Shown: one piece after another, positions 24,752 to 33,760 of the stretch
How positions within the stretch are numbered: position 1 is the first letter of the stretch
How the letters are laid out: each line of letters starts with the position of its first letter
From: UBA4093 sp036676455
Lineage (GTDB): Bacteria; Cyanobacteriota; Sericytochromatia; S15B-MN24; UBA4093
Assembly: GCA_036676455.1 (NCBI GenBank)
Contig: JAKFCW010000011.1
Location: 124,001-188,000 of the forward strand
Length of the DNA stretch: 64,000 nucleotides
Reading direction: 5' to 3'
Position numbers and translations under genes: made by a program
Notes under the pieces: generated by a model
What the model was told of the DNA's origin: nothing
Databases searched by the model: none
What the model saw: the letters and a program-made list of their open reading frames with translations, nothing else

Positions 24752-25522
24752 ATGAATCGCGTACTCGAGGGAAAGGTTGCCATCGTGACGGGTGCCGCCA
24801 TGGGCATGGGCGAGGCGACGGCCAAGCTGTTTGCCGCCTCCGGCGCCAAGGTGGTCGTGGCGGACTTCAACGAGGCGAAGGGCCGAGCCGTCGTCGAGGC
24901 GATCACGCAATCCGGCGGTATCGCTCACTTCGTGAAGGTGGACATCTCCAAGTCCGATCAGGTGGCGGCCATGGTCAAGGAAACCGTGGACACGTTCGGA
25001 CGCCTTGACGTCGCCGTGAACAACGCCGCGCTCACCCCTGACGACAAGCCGGTCGCGGAGTTCGACGAGGACTACTGGGATCGCCTCATGGCGGTCGACC
25101 TCAAGGGCACGGCGCTTTGCCTGAAGTACGAGCTGCGCCAGATGATTGCCCAGGGGCATGGGGGCTCGATCATCAACATCTCGTCGGTGAGCGGCTTCCG
25201 TCCCCAGCCCAGCACCGTGGCTTACGTGGCGGCCAAGCATGGCGTCAATGGCCTCACCAAGGTCGCGGCGATGGAGAATGGCCCTCACAACATCCGCGTC
25301 AACTCCGTGGCCCCCGGAGCCATCGATACGCCGATGCTGCGCGGAGCGCTGGAGCAGTTCGGCCTCGACCCGGTGACCTACGCTCCGCAGTTGAGCCTGC
25401 TCAATCGCTTCGCCCAGCCCGACGAGGTCGCCCAGGCAAGCCTCTGGCTCGCTTCGGACCAGTCGTCGTACGTGACCGGCACCACCCTGCACGTGGACGC
25501 CGGCTACGTAAACGCTCGCTAA
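24752..25522 (+). CDS. SDR family NAD(P)-dependent oxidoreductase
   Basis: 256-residue classical short-chain dehydrogenase. The cofactor motif TGAAMGMGEATA (around 14-25) and VNNAA (about 90-94) are present. The catalytic Ser lies in NISSVSG and the YxxxK pair in YVAAKHG. The C-terminal motif DAGYVN is typical. Substrate cannot be read from sequence; relatives include glucose 1-dehydrogenase-type and 3-oxoacyl-ACP reductase-type enzymes. AAAGGAG is five bases before ATG. A strong terminator follows. Confidence 0.93.
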   Translation: MNRVLEGKVAIVTGAAMGMGEATAKLFAASGAKVVVADFNEAKGRAVVEAITQSGGIAHFVKVDISKSDQVAAMVKETVDTFGRLDVAVNNAALTPDDKPVAEFDEDYWDRLMAVDLKGTALCLKYELRQMIAQGHGGSIINISSVSGFRPQPSTVAYVAAKHGVNGLTKVAAMENGPHNIRVNSVAPGAIDTPMLRGALEQFGLDPVTYAPQLSLLNRFAQPDEVAQASLWLASDQSSYVTGTTLHVDAGYVNAR

Positions 25523-25539
25523 CCCCCCTCCTCACGGAG

Positions 25540-25568
25540 CTCCGCCTTCGCGGCGGAGCCCTTTTTTG
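25540..25568 (+). terminator. Intrinsic terminator after the SDR gene
   Basis: GCTCCGCC (25540-25547) / GGCGGAGC (25553-25560), loop TTCGC, then CCTTTTTT. Confidence 0.92.
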
Positions 25569-25707
25569 CGTGAAATGGGCCGGAGGGCGTGAAAAGCAAA
25601 CGTGAGAATCCTCACACCTGCGCCGCAAAGATGCTCACTTGCTCTTTATGCCGTTCGCGACGACAATGGGCGAAGTCACGTCACGATACCCAGACCCGGA
25701 GGATGTC

Positions 25708-25992
25708 ATGTCGCAGGAAAAAACGTTCGAGCAGTTGCAGGTCGAGCTGGTGGAGGCGCTGACGAAGGACGAGGCCCTCAAGGCCGCGTTCATCGCCAAC
25801 CCCAACGAGGTCGCCTCGCGCGTGCTCGGCGTCCAGATCCCCTCGTTCATCAAGCTGATGCCCGTCGAGGTGCCTGCCAATACCCTCCTCTTCCCTTTGC
25901 CTGCCCGGCGGGAAGAAGGCGAGCTCACGGATCTCGACCTCGAACGGGTCGCCGGCGGCAAGTCCATCAAGGGTAAGAGCATGCTCTCTTAG
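25708..25992 (+). CDS. NHLP-leader peptide precursor 1 (10-residue predicted core)
   Basis: 94 residues. The leader resembles the N-terminal part of nitrile hydratase alpha subunit (NHLP): an amphipathic helix, ANPNEVASRVLG, a Pro-rich LMPVEVPAN segment, then an acidic stretch ending in LERVAGG. Cleavage after Gly84 by the C39 peptidase encoded nearby would leave KSIKGKSMLS. GGAGG lies five bases before ATG 25708. About 67 of the first 85 residues match precursor 2. The core is very short and has no Cys, Thr or aromatic residue, so it may be a cut-down copy or a carrier with little modification. Confidence 0.82.
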   Translation: MSQEKTFEQLQVELVEALTKDEALKAAFIANPNEVASRVLGVQIPSFIKLMPVEVPANTLLFPLPARREEGELTDLDLERVAGGKSIKGKSMLS

Positions 25993-26088
25993 GGAGCCCA
26001 GCCCTCTCGTCGAGCCCCTCATGCTCCCCTGGATCGAAACGCCCCCCGAGACGGGGCCACCTCAGAACCCACGAAGGAGAACACAGCC

Positions 26089-26496
26089 ATGTCGCAGGAA
26101 AAGACGATCGAGCAGTATCAGGCCGAGCTGATGGAAGCCCTGATACAGGATGAAGCCCTCAAGGCCGAATTCATCGCCAACCCCAACGAGGTCGCCTCGC
26201 GCGTGCTCGGCATCCAGATCCCGTCGTTCATCAAGCTGATGCCCGTCGAGGTGCCTGCCAACGCCATCCTCATCCCCCTTCCCGCCCAGATGGACGAGGA
26301 CGAGCTCTCGGATATGGATCTCGAGCTGGTCGCCGGCGGCAAGACCCAGGTCGGCAGAACCATCAAGATGATGGGCTTGGCGCTAGGAACCGGCCTCACC
26401 TACATGTTCACCGGCAAAAACAGCAAGCAGACCGCCAACATGGTGGCGAAGTTCAGTGATGCGTATGGGGACGTCAGGCAACACGAGTACGATTAA
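26089..26496 (+). CDS. NHLP-leader peptide precursor 2 (51-residue predicted core)
   Basis: 135 residues with the same leader as precursor 1 and the double-glycine site LELVAGG at 83-84. The predicted core (85-135) has a Gly-rich hydrophobic stretch, MMGLALGTGLTYMF, between polar flanks and ends RQHEYD. It contains no Cys. It therefore looks more like an unmodified or Ser/Thr-modified membrane-active peptide than a lanthipeptide. GAAGGAG precedes ATG by about nine bases. It is followed by a shared hairpin and converges on tolC. Confidence 0.85.
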   Translation: MSQEKTIEQYQAELMEALIQDEALKAEFIANPNEVASRVLGIQIPSFIKLMPVEVPANAILIPLPAQMDEDELSDMDLELVAGGKTQVGRTIKMMGLALGTGLTYMFTGKNSKQTANMVAKFSDAYGDVRQHEYD

Positions 26497-26522
26497 GCTC
26501 CGGAAAAATCCCAGAAAAAACC

Positions 26523-26551
26523 GAGGCGCCGGACGGATTGTCCGGCGCCTC
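26523..26551 (-). terminator. Terminator of the export operon, shared with precursor 2
   Basis: GAGGCGCCGGAC / GTCCGGCGCCTC, 12-bp arms with loop GGATT. On the minus strand a T-run follows (plus-strand AAAAAA at 26513-26518). It ends the operon after tolC and may also stop rightward transcripts. Confidence 0.85.
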
Positions 26552-26557
26552 GACGCC

Positions 26558-27877
26558 TCATGGAAGCAAGTCCTCGAGTTCCAGGCCGAGCGCCTGAGCG
26601 AGCTTGAGCTGGTAGGTCGAGACCGCGTACGAGCCTTGGATGAAGGCGCTCTGAGCCTGGCTCAATGACGAGAGCGCGCTGATCACCTCGAGGCCCGTCC
26701 CCACTCCCGCGTTGAAACGCACCTTGGCGAGCTTGAGGCCTTCAATCGCCGCCTGAAGCCCCTGCTGGGTCACGGCCACGCGCTCCTTGGCCGTCTCGAG
26801 CGCCTGAGACGTCGTCTGGATCTCGAGCGCCGCCGCGCGCCGGGTGGCCGCGAGCGACGCCTCCGCGCGCTCGATCCCCAGGCGGGCCTGCTCCACCTGG
26901 ACGCTCGTCCGACCGCTGTCGAAGACGTTCCAGGCCAGCGAGGCCGCGATCGTCTGCTGGGTCCCGCCGCCGGGCCCCGCCGCCACGTCTCCCACCGCGC
27001 TGACGGTGGGCCAGGTCGCGCGAGAGCGCTGGAAAGCCGTTTCTGCCTGCGCCTCGCGCGCGAGAATCGCCTGCGCCACTTCCGGGCGCCCGTCCAAGGC
27101 CCCGGCAATCTGCTCGGGCGCCATCTCCAGCCGCTTGAGCCGGGTCAACGCATCCACGCTCAATCCCGACATGCTCCGGCCGAGGTGGCTCTCCAGGACC
27201 TGGCGCGCCTGGACCAGCTGGCTGATCGCCTCGACGTATCCCTCCTGGGCGATCGCCACCGACGTCTCCGCCTGCAGGACTTCAAGGCGCGTGCCCACTT
27301 GCCCCGCGTCACGCAGCTCGGCGATCGCCAGCTGCTCCTTGGCCTGCTCGACGTTGATCCGCGCCGCATCCCGCATGCTCTCCGCCTGCAGCAAGGCGAA
27401 GTACGCCATGGCCGTCTCGTAGGCCAAGCGGCGGCGCGCACCGATGCGCTCCACCTCCGCGAGCCGCTCGGCGAGCTCGCCCAGGCGCACCGCCGACTCC
27501 GTGCGCTGTGCGTCGTAAAGGGGCTGGACCGCGCTGAGCTGGACCTGAAACCCGTAAGGCCCGGTGGCCAGCACGGGGCGCGGCAGGATGCCCGCGGCGT
27601 CCGCGCGGTTCAGGCCGCCCGAGAGCGAAAACGACGGAAGCAGGCCCTTCCGCGCCTCGCGCGTCCCCGCTCGCGCCTGGTCGATCCCGAGGCGAGCCGC
27701 CTCGAGCGACGGATGCGTCCGGGTCGCGAGCTCCACCGCCTCTCGCAAGGTCAGGACCGGTGCCGGTGCCGCTGCCGTAGCCGGTGACGCCGCCGGCAGC
27801 TGGGCCTGGGCGCTCGGGGCCAGCAGAAAGGCGCCCAGAATCAGGGCCCAGGCTTGCGTGATGGGGCGGCGGCTCAT
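26558..27877 (-). CDS. TolC family outer-membrane efflux protein
   Basis: 439 residues. The signal peptide ends near ...SAQAQ and is followed by a short Ala/Pro linker. Two outer-membrane-efflux repeats follow, each with the long helical pattern (LTLREAVELATRTHPSLEAARLG; later GVGTGLEVISALSSLSQAQSAF). It probably forms the trimeric outer-membrane channel for the NHLM exporter. The ATG overlaps the upstream gene stop by four bases, so it is translated from the same operon. Confidence 0.93.
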   Translation of the reverse strand: MSRRPITQAWALILGAFLLAPSAQAQLPAASPATAAAPAPVLTLREAVELATRTHPSLEAARLGIDQARAGTREARKGLLPSFSLSGGLNRADAAGILPRPVLATGPYGFQVQLSAVQPLYDAQRTESAVRLGELAERLAEVERIGARRRLAYETAMAYFALLQAESMRDAARINVEQAKEQLAIAELRDAGQVGTRLEVLQAETSVAIAQEGYVEAISQLVQARQVLESHLGRSMSGLSVDALTRLKRLEMAPEQIAGALDGRPEVAQAILAREAQAETAFQRSRATWPTVSAVGDVAAGPGGGTQQTIAASLAWNVFDSGRTSVQVEQARLGIERAEASLAATRRAAALEIQTTSQALETAKERVAVTQQGLQAAIEGLKLAKVRFNAGVGTGLEVISALSSLSQAQSAFIQGSYAVSTYQLKLAQALGLELEDLLP

Positions 27878-28869
27878 GGCTGCTGTCGCTCCGGGCGGAA
27901 GGTGACGCCCAGCGAGAGCTCATCGCGGGTCAGGGCGAGGTCCCCGCCCCCGCTCTGATGGCGATAGCGCAGGTCCAGGCGCAGCTTCGGGGCGAACGCG
28001 TAGCCGAGGCCCAGGCCCGCTTCCCAGAGGCTGGTGCCTGAAACCGGGTACGGGGCTCGCGTCGCGCTGAACGAGAGCGCGGGGAAATAGGCGGCAGTGG
28101 CCAGGAGGTCGAGGCGATCGCCCAGGACCCAGGTGAATGGGAGTTCGAGGCCTAGCCCACGGCGCTCATGCGCGTAGTCATAGGGAGTCCCGCTCAGGGG
28201 AAGGTTGGCTGCCGCCACGTGCGTGCTCATGAAGGCGAGGCTGGGGGCGACCTCCCAGGTCGCGCCGCCCAGCGGGTAACCGACGCGAAGGCGCGTGCTG
28301 CTCTCCTCGGGGGCCGCGGCGTCCGTGCTCGGCAGCGACGGCAAGGCCATGCTCGCCTTGAAGCGCTCGAAGGACGCTCCGAGGAGCCAGGCATCGAGCC
28401 GGAGCTGTCCCGAGAGTGCGAGCTGGTTGTCCAGGGTCGCGGAGAGGCGATTCCCCGCGAAGCGCGCATCGAAAGCACCTGCCTGGTAGGCCAGCAGCAG
28501 CTGGCTATCGAGCGGAGGCGAGGCGGGCGCGGGGGCCAGCGTCGAGAGCAGGGGGCGGTACTGGGGCAGGTAGGTCTCGACCGGCTTCAGCGAGACCTTG
28601 GTGGCAGCGGCAACCGGCAAACGGTCGATCTGGTAGCCCTCGGCCGAGAAGACCAGGACCGGGGAGGCTCCCGGGGCGAGCACGAGGCTATAGCGGCCGT
28701 TCGCGTCCGTGAAGCCGGCGACGATGGCGCCCTCCTGGCGGACGAAGACGTTCGCCAGCGGGCGGCCTTGCGGGTCGAGGACCTGACCGCTGACGGTCTG
28801 CTCGGCATGCGCCGGTCGCGCGAGCGCCGGGACGAGCAGGAGGACGGCGAGGAGATGGCGTGACGTCAT
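27874..28869 (-). CDS. CarboxypepD_reg-domain outer-membrane beta-barrel-like protein
   Basis: 331 residues. After a signal peptide (cleavage near AHA), residues 25-95 form a CarboxypepD_reg/CNA-B-like domain: VSGQVLDPQGRPLANVFV ... GFTDANGRYSL. The remainder is alternating beta-strand-like sequence ending in an Arg-rich strand (LRLDLRYRHQ ... LGVTFRP), consistent with a 10-12 stranded barrel. The domain order recalls TonB-dependent receptors without plug or TonB box. Its place between a lipoprotein and TolC suggests a role at the outer membrane in peptide export or self-protection. Stop overlaps tolC start. Confidence 0.72.
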   Translation of the reverse strand: MTSRHLLAVLLLVPALARPAHAEQTVSGQVLDPQGRPLANVFVRQEGAIVAGFTDANGRYSLVLAPGASPVLVFSAEGYQIDRLPVAAATKVSLKPVETYLPQYRPLLSTLAPAPASPPLDSQLLLAYQAGAFDARFAGNRLSATLDNQLALSGQLRLDAWLLGASFERFKASMALPSLPSTDAAAPEESSTRLRVGYPLGGATWEVAPSLAFMSTHVAAANLPLSGTPYDYAHERRGLGLELPFTWVLGDRLDLLATAAYFPALSFSATRAPYPVSGTSLWEAGLGLGYAFAPKLRLDLRYRHQSGGGDLALTRDELSLGVTFRPERQQP

Positions 28870-28887
28870 GGCAAGGGCTCTTTCGGG

Positions 28888-29283
28888 CTAGGGGCGGATC
28901 AGGGTGATCTCGGCAAGGCGGACGGTCCGGCCGTCCGCGCTCAGGACTCCGCGCAGCTTGGCGCTCGCATCGGGCGTGGGGAAGGCCCCCGGGTACGTGA
29001 AGTCCATGACCGTTTCTCGGCGCATGCCGCTCGCCTCGACGCCGCCGGCGAGCAGCAGGAGGGACTTGGCGTCGCGCAACGGCGCCGGCAGGTCGGCAAC
29101 GGCGAAAGAGAGCTGGGCGGGTGCTCCGAGCGACTGGCTCATGGTCGCGCTGAGGGTCAACCAGCCGGAGTCGGCCGGGGTCGCCTGCAGGGGAGCGCTC
29201 GACTGGCAGCCCGATAGGAGCAGGCCCAGCAGGAGGAGGGCCGGCCCCCCGAGGCTGGGACGAAGTCGCCTTTGCATCGGCAC
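28888..29283 (-). CDS. Small lipoprotein of the export operon
   Basis: 131 residues from GTG 29283, six bases after AAAGGAGG; an in-frame ATG at 29304 overlaps the upstream stop but has no ribosome-binding site. The lipobox is LLLSGC. The mature part ends in repeated beta-like segments (LRGVLSADGRTVRLAEITLI). I recognise no family. An envelope lipoprotein encoded in an antimicrobial export operon could be an immunity factor or exporter accessory; this is inference. Confidence 0.7.
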   Translation of the reverse strand: MPMQRRLRPSLGGPALLLLGLLLSGCQSSAPLQATPADSGWLTLSATMSQSLGAPAQLSFAVADLPAPLRDAKSLLLLAGGVEASGMRRETVMDFTYPGAFPTPDASAKLRGVLSADGRTVRLAEITLIRP

Positions 29284-29300
29284 CGCGTGCCTCCTTTCGA

Positions 29301-31559
29301 TCATGTCGTTTGCCTCGTCATGAGGCGCGCGAAGAGGCCGCCTTCGGCCATGAGCGTCTCGAAATTCCCTTGCTGGACCACCTGGCCGGCGTCGAGGACG
29401 TAGATGCGATCGGCCTGCCGGATGGTGCTGAGGCGATGGGCGATGACCAGGCGGGTCACGTTCATGCGCTCCAAGCTCTCGCTGACGATGGCCTGCGTGC
29501 GGCTATCCAGGGCGCTGGTGGCCTCGTCGAACAGCAGGATCCGCGGCTTGAGCGCGAGCGCCCGGGCGATGAGCAGGCGCTGGCGCTGGCCACCGGAAAG
29601 GTTGTCGCCGCCCTCGCTGACCACCGTGTGCATGCCCATGGGCATGGCCGTGACGTCGTCGGCGAAGCCCGCGTTCCGGGCCGCCTCCCAGGCCTCGTCC
29701 TGGGTGATCAGAGCGCCGTTGGCGATGTTCTCGAAGATCGAGGCCGCCATCAAGCGGCCGTGCTGGAGGACCACTCCCATCTGCCGGCGCACGGCAGGCA
29801 GGTCGAGGCCCCCGAGGTCCTGGCCGTCGAGCGTGATCGTGCCGGACTCGTGCTCCTCGAAACCGAGCAAGAGCCGAAACAGCGAGGACTTGCCTCCGCC
29901 GGACGGCCCGACCAGCGCGACGAACTCGCCCGGGTTGACGGCGAGGCTGACGTCGCGCAGCACGTGCGGGGCATCGGGCGCGTAGCGGAAGCTGACGTGC
30001 GAGAAGGCGATCCGGCCCGTGAGGCGGCCGGGATCGACCTTGCCGGCATCCACCTCGGGCTCGGCCTCCAGGATGGGCTTGGCCCGTTCCCACAAGGAGA
30101 CGACCTGCATCAGGGCCGTGATCGAGGCGCCGACGCCCGTCAGGCCCGCGACGAAGGCCCCGAAGGCCGCATTGAAGGCAAGGAATGCGCCCGGCGTGAC
30201 CCCCGCGTCCGCCCCGGCGGCGGCCTTGGCCAGGCCGCCGAAGCCGTGGAAGAGCACGAGCATGCTCACTATCGGCAGCAGCTCGTCGAAGAGGCTGAGG
30301 CGATCCTGGAGCCGCTGGGCATGGAAGCCGAGCCGCGAGAAGTCTGCGTAGCGCCTGGCCCACTGAGCGAAGGCCCTAGACTCCGCACCGGCGGTCCGGA
30401 TCTTGGCCACTCCGCCGATCAGACCCACGACCAGGCCCAGGATCTTGCCGTCTTCTTGCATGAGCGCGCGGGTCGCGCGCAGCACCAGCACGGCCGAGAC
30501 GGTGGTGAAGCCGACCGAGAGCAGGGCGACTCCGAGGGCCACCAGGGCCATGCGCGAGTTGAAGGCGAAGAGCTGGATCAGGTTGACCAGGGAGAAGACG
30601 CCCGCGAGCAGGGCCTGGATGGTGGAGCCCGACAGCAGCTGGCGGATCTGGTCGATGGCCGACAGGCGCGAGGCCAGTTCGCCAGCGGGGTAGCGCCGGA
30701 AGAAGGTCAGTTTCAGGTTGAGCAAGCGCGCCCAGACCGCGGACTCGGTGGTCGATTCGGCCCGGGACTCGGCCCGCAACAGAGCGACGTTCTGGACCCA
30801 CTGGAAGAGCGCCTGGGTCACGGCCAGCATCACCAAGCCCACACCCACCTGAGAAATGAGGCTGCGCTGGGCGTCAGGGATGGCGTGGTCGATCAAGAAG
30901 GCCGTTGCATGCGGGCTTACTAGGCCCAGGAGAGCCACGGAGGCCGCCATGAGGACGACCACTGGCATGTCGTGCCGCGAGGCCTTCATCCCCAGCCGCA
31001 GGAGGTCGATGGCCTTGACGGCGGACTCAGGCAGCGGGCGGTAGAACATGGTGGCATGCGCTTGAAGGCCGCTCGCCAGCTCGGGCGTGACGGGCTGCCA
31101 CGTGTTCTCGGTCGGATCGAAGCAGTCGTAGGCGCGCGCGCCGCGCGGCACGAGGGCGACGGGGAGGTTGCCCTCGGCGGTATGGGCGAGCAGGGGGCCG
31201 TTGTCACGCCTCCACCAGTCGCCGCGCAACAGGACGCGGCGGGTGCGGAAGCGCGAGGCGCGGGCGATCGCCTCGATCGGGTCCTTGAGCCGGTCGAGGC
31301 TTTCCCAGGCTGCCGGCGGCTTGACGGCGATCCCCATGGCGGCGCCCACGGCGTGGGCCGCGCGATAAAGGGGGCTGCCCTCCATGGGGACGCCCTCCGA
31401 GCGCGGCTCGATGATCGCCGCGAGCTGGGCGATCGCCTTCTCCATCACGTCTCGGTCGTGACGCTGCCGGCTCACGAAGCGCGCGTAGGCCTCCTCGCGA
31501 TCGGACTCGCCACTGGCAGGCACCACCCGCTCGGTATCCATGGGGCGCTCGTCGCTCAT
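29301..31559 (-). CDS. NHLM-system ABC transporter permease/ATPase (no peptidase)
   Basis: 752 residues. About 190 N-terminal residues lack a C39 Cys and resemble the degenerate front domain of the second NHLM exporter (TIGR03797-like). A six-helix ABC transmembrane domain spans ~200-480. The ATPase has Walker A GPSGGGKSS, signature LSGGQ, Walker B ILLFDEATS and H-loop IAHRLS. It overlaps the next gene by four bases at both ends. It probably works with the peptidase-ABC protein as a heterodimer or as a separate step. Confidence 0.92.
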   Translation of the reverse strand: MSDERPMDTERVVPASGESDREEAYARFVSRQRHDRDVMEKAIAQLAAIIEPRSEGVPMEGSPLYRAAHAVGAAMGIAVKPPAAWESLDRLKDPIEAIARASRFRTRRVLLRGDWWRRDNGPLLAHTAEGNLPVALVPRGARAYDCFDPTENTWQPVTPELASGLQAHATMFYRPLPESAVKAIDLLRLGMKASRHDMPVVVLMAASVALLGLVSPHATAFLIDHAIPDAQRSLISQVGVGLVMLAVTQALFQWVQNVALLRAESRAESTTESAVWARLLNLKLTFFRRYPAGELASRLSAIDQIRQLLSGSTIQALLAGVFSLVNLIQLFAFNSRMALVALGVALLSVGFTTVSAVLVLRATRALMQEDGKILGLVVGLIGGVAKIRTAGAESRAFAQWARRYADFSRLGFHAQRLQDRLSLFDELLPIVSMLVLFHGFGGLAKAAAGADAGVTPGAFLAFNAAFGAFVAGLTGVGASITALMQVVSLWERAKPILEAEPEVDAGKVDPGRLTGRIAFSHVSFRYAPDAPHVLRDVSLAVNPGEFVALVGPSGGGKSSLFRLLLGFEEHESGTITLDGQDLGGLDLPAVRRQMGVVLQHGRLMAASIFENIANGALITQDEAWEAARNAGFADDVTAMPMGMHTVVSEGGDNLSGGQRQRLLIARALALKPRILLFDEATSALDSRTQAIVSESLERMNVTRLVIAHRLSTIRQADRIYVLDAGQVVQQGNFETLMAEGGLFARLMTRQTT

Positions 31560-33760
31560 GCGCGACCCTCCACGGGCTCGCTCTGCTCGCTCTTCACCAG
31601 CCGTGCGTAGGCGCCTTGCTTGGCGAGCAACTCGTCATGCGTGCCGCGCTCGGCGATGCGCCCGACTTCCATCACCACGATCTCGTCGCAATCGCGCACG
31701 GTGCTGAGGCGATGCGCGATGATCAGGCAGGTGCAGCCGCGGCGGCGGAGGTTGTCGCCGATGAGGCGCTCGGTTTCGGCGTCCAGGGCGCTGGTGGCCT
31801 CGTCCATCACCAGGATGGCCGGGTCGTTGACCAGGGCGCGGGCGATCTCCAGGCGCTGGCGCTGCCCCCCCGAAAGGTTGACCCCGCCTTCTAGCAGGGG
31901 CGCGTCATAGCCTCCGGGCAACGCGAGGATCACGTCGTGGATCAGCGCGTCCTGACAGGCCTGGCGCAGCCGCTCGTCGCTCACGGTCGGATCCCAGAGC
32001 GTGAGGTTGTCGCGCACGGAGCCCGCGAACAAGGCGATCTCCTGGTCCACCGTGGAGACGGACAGGCTGAGGACCGCCGGATCCCAGTCCTGGCGCAGGC
32101 GTCCGTCGAAGCGAACCTCCCCTTCCCAGGGCTCGTAGAGGCCACTGACCAGCTTGGCAACGGTGGACTTGCCCGAGCCCGACCCGCCGACCAGTGCGAC
32201 CCGGCGACCCGGCTTCACCGAGAGCGAGAAGTCCGCGATGGCGGGCGCCGAAACCCGGCTGTAACCAAATGACAGCGAGGCGATCGATAGCTCGCCTTCC
32301 AGGCGGAAGGCATCAGGACCGGGAAGCGTCCCCTTGCGCTCGGGCACGACGGCCGGATGGTCCAGCACGTCATCCAGGCGATTGAGGTCGCTCACCAGGT
32401 CCTGGATGGCGCTTCCCAAGGCGACCAGGCTGTTGATCGGGCCGAGGAAGCTGCCGGCCATGCCCTGGAAGGCCACCAGCATGCCGATGCTGAGGTGGCC
32501 CTCGGTGATGCGGAAGCCGCCGACGATGAGGATGGCCGCCGTGGTGAGCGCGGAAAGGAGGGTCGGCAGCACGCTCAGCACCATGGCCTGGCTGGCGGTT
32601 CGCTGGGTCGCCTCGATCACCTTGGCGTCGTAGCCGGCCCAGCGGGTGAAGAAGTCCGCCTCGGAGGCCGAGGCCTTGAGGGTCTCGATGGACTGGAGAC
32701 CGGCCATCGAAAGTCCCACCTTCTTGCCGTACTCCTGGGCCAGTCGCTGGTTGGCCTCGACGCGGCGCGCGCCCATTGCCTGCAAGAGGAGCAGGTTGGC
32801 GAGGCCGGAGGCCGCCACCAGCCCCGTCAGCACCGGATCGTAGTGGAACATGAGCGCCCCGTAGAAGACGATCATGACCGTGTCGATCAAGCTGCTCGCC
32901 AGCCGCCCCGAAAGCAGGCCCGCCACCTCGTCGTTCATGGTGATGCGGTTTGCGACCTCGCCCGCGTAGCGCTGCGAGTAGAAGGCCATGGGCAGGTGCA
33001 GGAGATGGCGCAGGAAGCGGCTGGAATGAACCGCCGCGAGCTTGAGCTTGAGGCGCCGCAGGTAGACGATCCGCAGCTGCGAGAGGGCGGCCTTGAAGAG
33101 GGCGATCATGACGACGCCAAGCAACAGGGGGCGAAGCCAATCGTGCATCCCCTGGACCAGGATCTGGTCCACGAAGAGCTGGGTCGCCACCGGCAGGGCC
33201 ATGCCCGGCACCACCAGCAAGAGGCCGGCGAGCACACAGTAGAGCAGATCCCCGTACGAGCCCTCGAGGCGGCGGCGCATCGCCTGCAGGACGCTCGGCT
33301 TGCGCCCGCCCTTCTCGAAGTCCTCGCGCGGCTCGAACTGCAGCACCACTCCGGTGAAGCCTTCGTCGAACTCCGAGAGCGTCACCGTGCGGCGGCCGCT
33401 CGCCGGGTCGTTGAGAGTGACGCGCCGGTCGTCCATGCCCTCGACGACCACGTAGTGGTTGAAGTTCCAGAAGACGATGCACGGGAAGGTGACGGCGCGA
33501 AACGTCTCCATGGACTTCTTGAAGCCCTTGGCCGTGAGGCCGTACGCGCGAGCCGCCATGAGGATGTTGCTGGCCTTGCTGCCGTCGCGCGAGACGCCGC
33601 AGGCGATCCGCAGCTCGCTGAGGGGCACCTGGCGGCCGTGATAGGCGAGGATCATGGCGAGCGCGGCCGCGCCACATTCCACGGCCTCCATCTGGATGAC
33701 GGTCGGGGTTCTCACGCGGCGCGGCCGCATGCGCAGCCGCAAGGACTTAATAGAGACCAC
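31556..33760 (-). CDS. NHLM-system C39 peptidase/ABC exporter
   Basis: 734 residues. The N-terminal C39 peptidase has Cys29 in QMEAVECGAA, His102 in NFNHYVVVEG and Asp118 in NDPAS, all in place, so it should cut double-glycine leaders such as the two NHLP precursors. An ABC transmembrane domain (~160-440) and ATPase follow, with Walker A GGSGSGKST, signature LSGGQ and Walker B ILVMDEATS. GTG start has GAGG seven bases upstream and overlaps the adaptor gene by 14 bases. This is the central export and processing enzyme of the cassette. Confidence 0.95.
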   Translation of the reverse strand: MVSIKSLRLRMRPRRVRTPTVIQMEAVECGAAALAMILAYHGRQVPLSELRIACGVSRDGSKASNILMAARAYGLTAKGFKKSMETFRAVTFPCIVFWNFNHYVVVEGMDDRRVTLNDPASGRRTVTLSEFDEGFTGVVLQFEPREDFEKGGRKPSVLQAMRRRLEGSYGDLLYCVLAGLLLVVPGMALPVATQLFVDQILVQGMHDWLRPLLLGVVMIALFKAALSQLRIVYLRRLKLKLAAVHSSRFLRHLLHLPMAFYSQRYAGEVANRITMNDEVAGLLSGRLASSLIDTVMIVFYGALMFHYDPVLTGLVAASGLANLLLLQAMGARRVEANQRLAQEYGKKVGLSMAGLQSIETLKASASEADFFTRWAGYDAKVIEATQRTASQAMVLSVLPTLLSALTTAAILIVGGFRITEGHLSIGMLVAFQGMAGSFLGPINSLVALGSAIQDLVSDLNRLDDVLDHPAVVPERKGTLPGPDAFRLEGELSIASLSFGYSRVSAPAIADFSLSVKPGRRVALVGGSGSGKSTVAKLVSGLYEPWEGEVRFDGRLRQDWDPAVLSLSVSTVDQEIALFAGSVRDNLTLWDPTVSDERLRQACQDALIHDVILALPGGYDAPLLEGGVNLSGGQRQRLEIARALVNDPAILVMDEATSALDAETERLIGDNLRRRGCTCLIIAHRLSTVRDCDEIVVMEVGRIAERGTHDELLAKQGAYARLVKSEQSEPVEGRA

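Noticed and set aside
25992..26088. Additional small gene between the two NHLP precursors
   Set aside because: Only a short GCCCC/GGGGC hairpin is present; no start codon with a usable ribosome-binding site.
29310..30923. 537-codon plus-strand frame opposite the NHLM ABC transporter
   Set aside because: Antisense shadow of a gene with all ABC motifs; no ribosome-binding site or homology.
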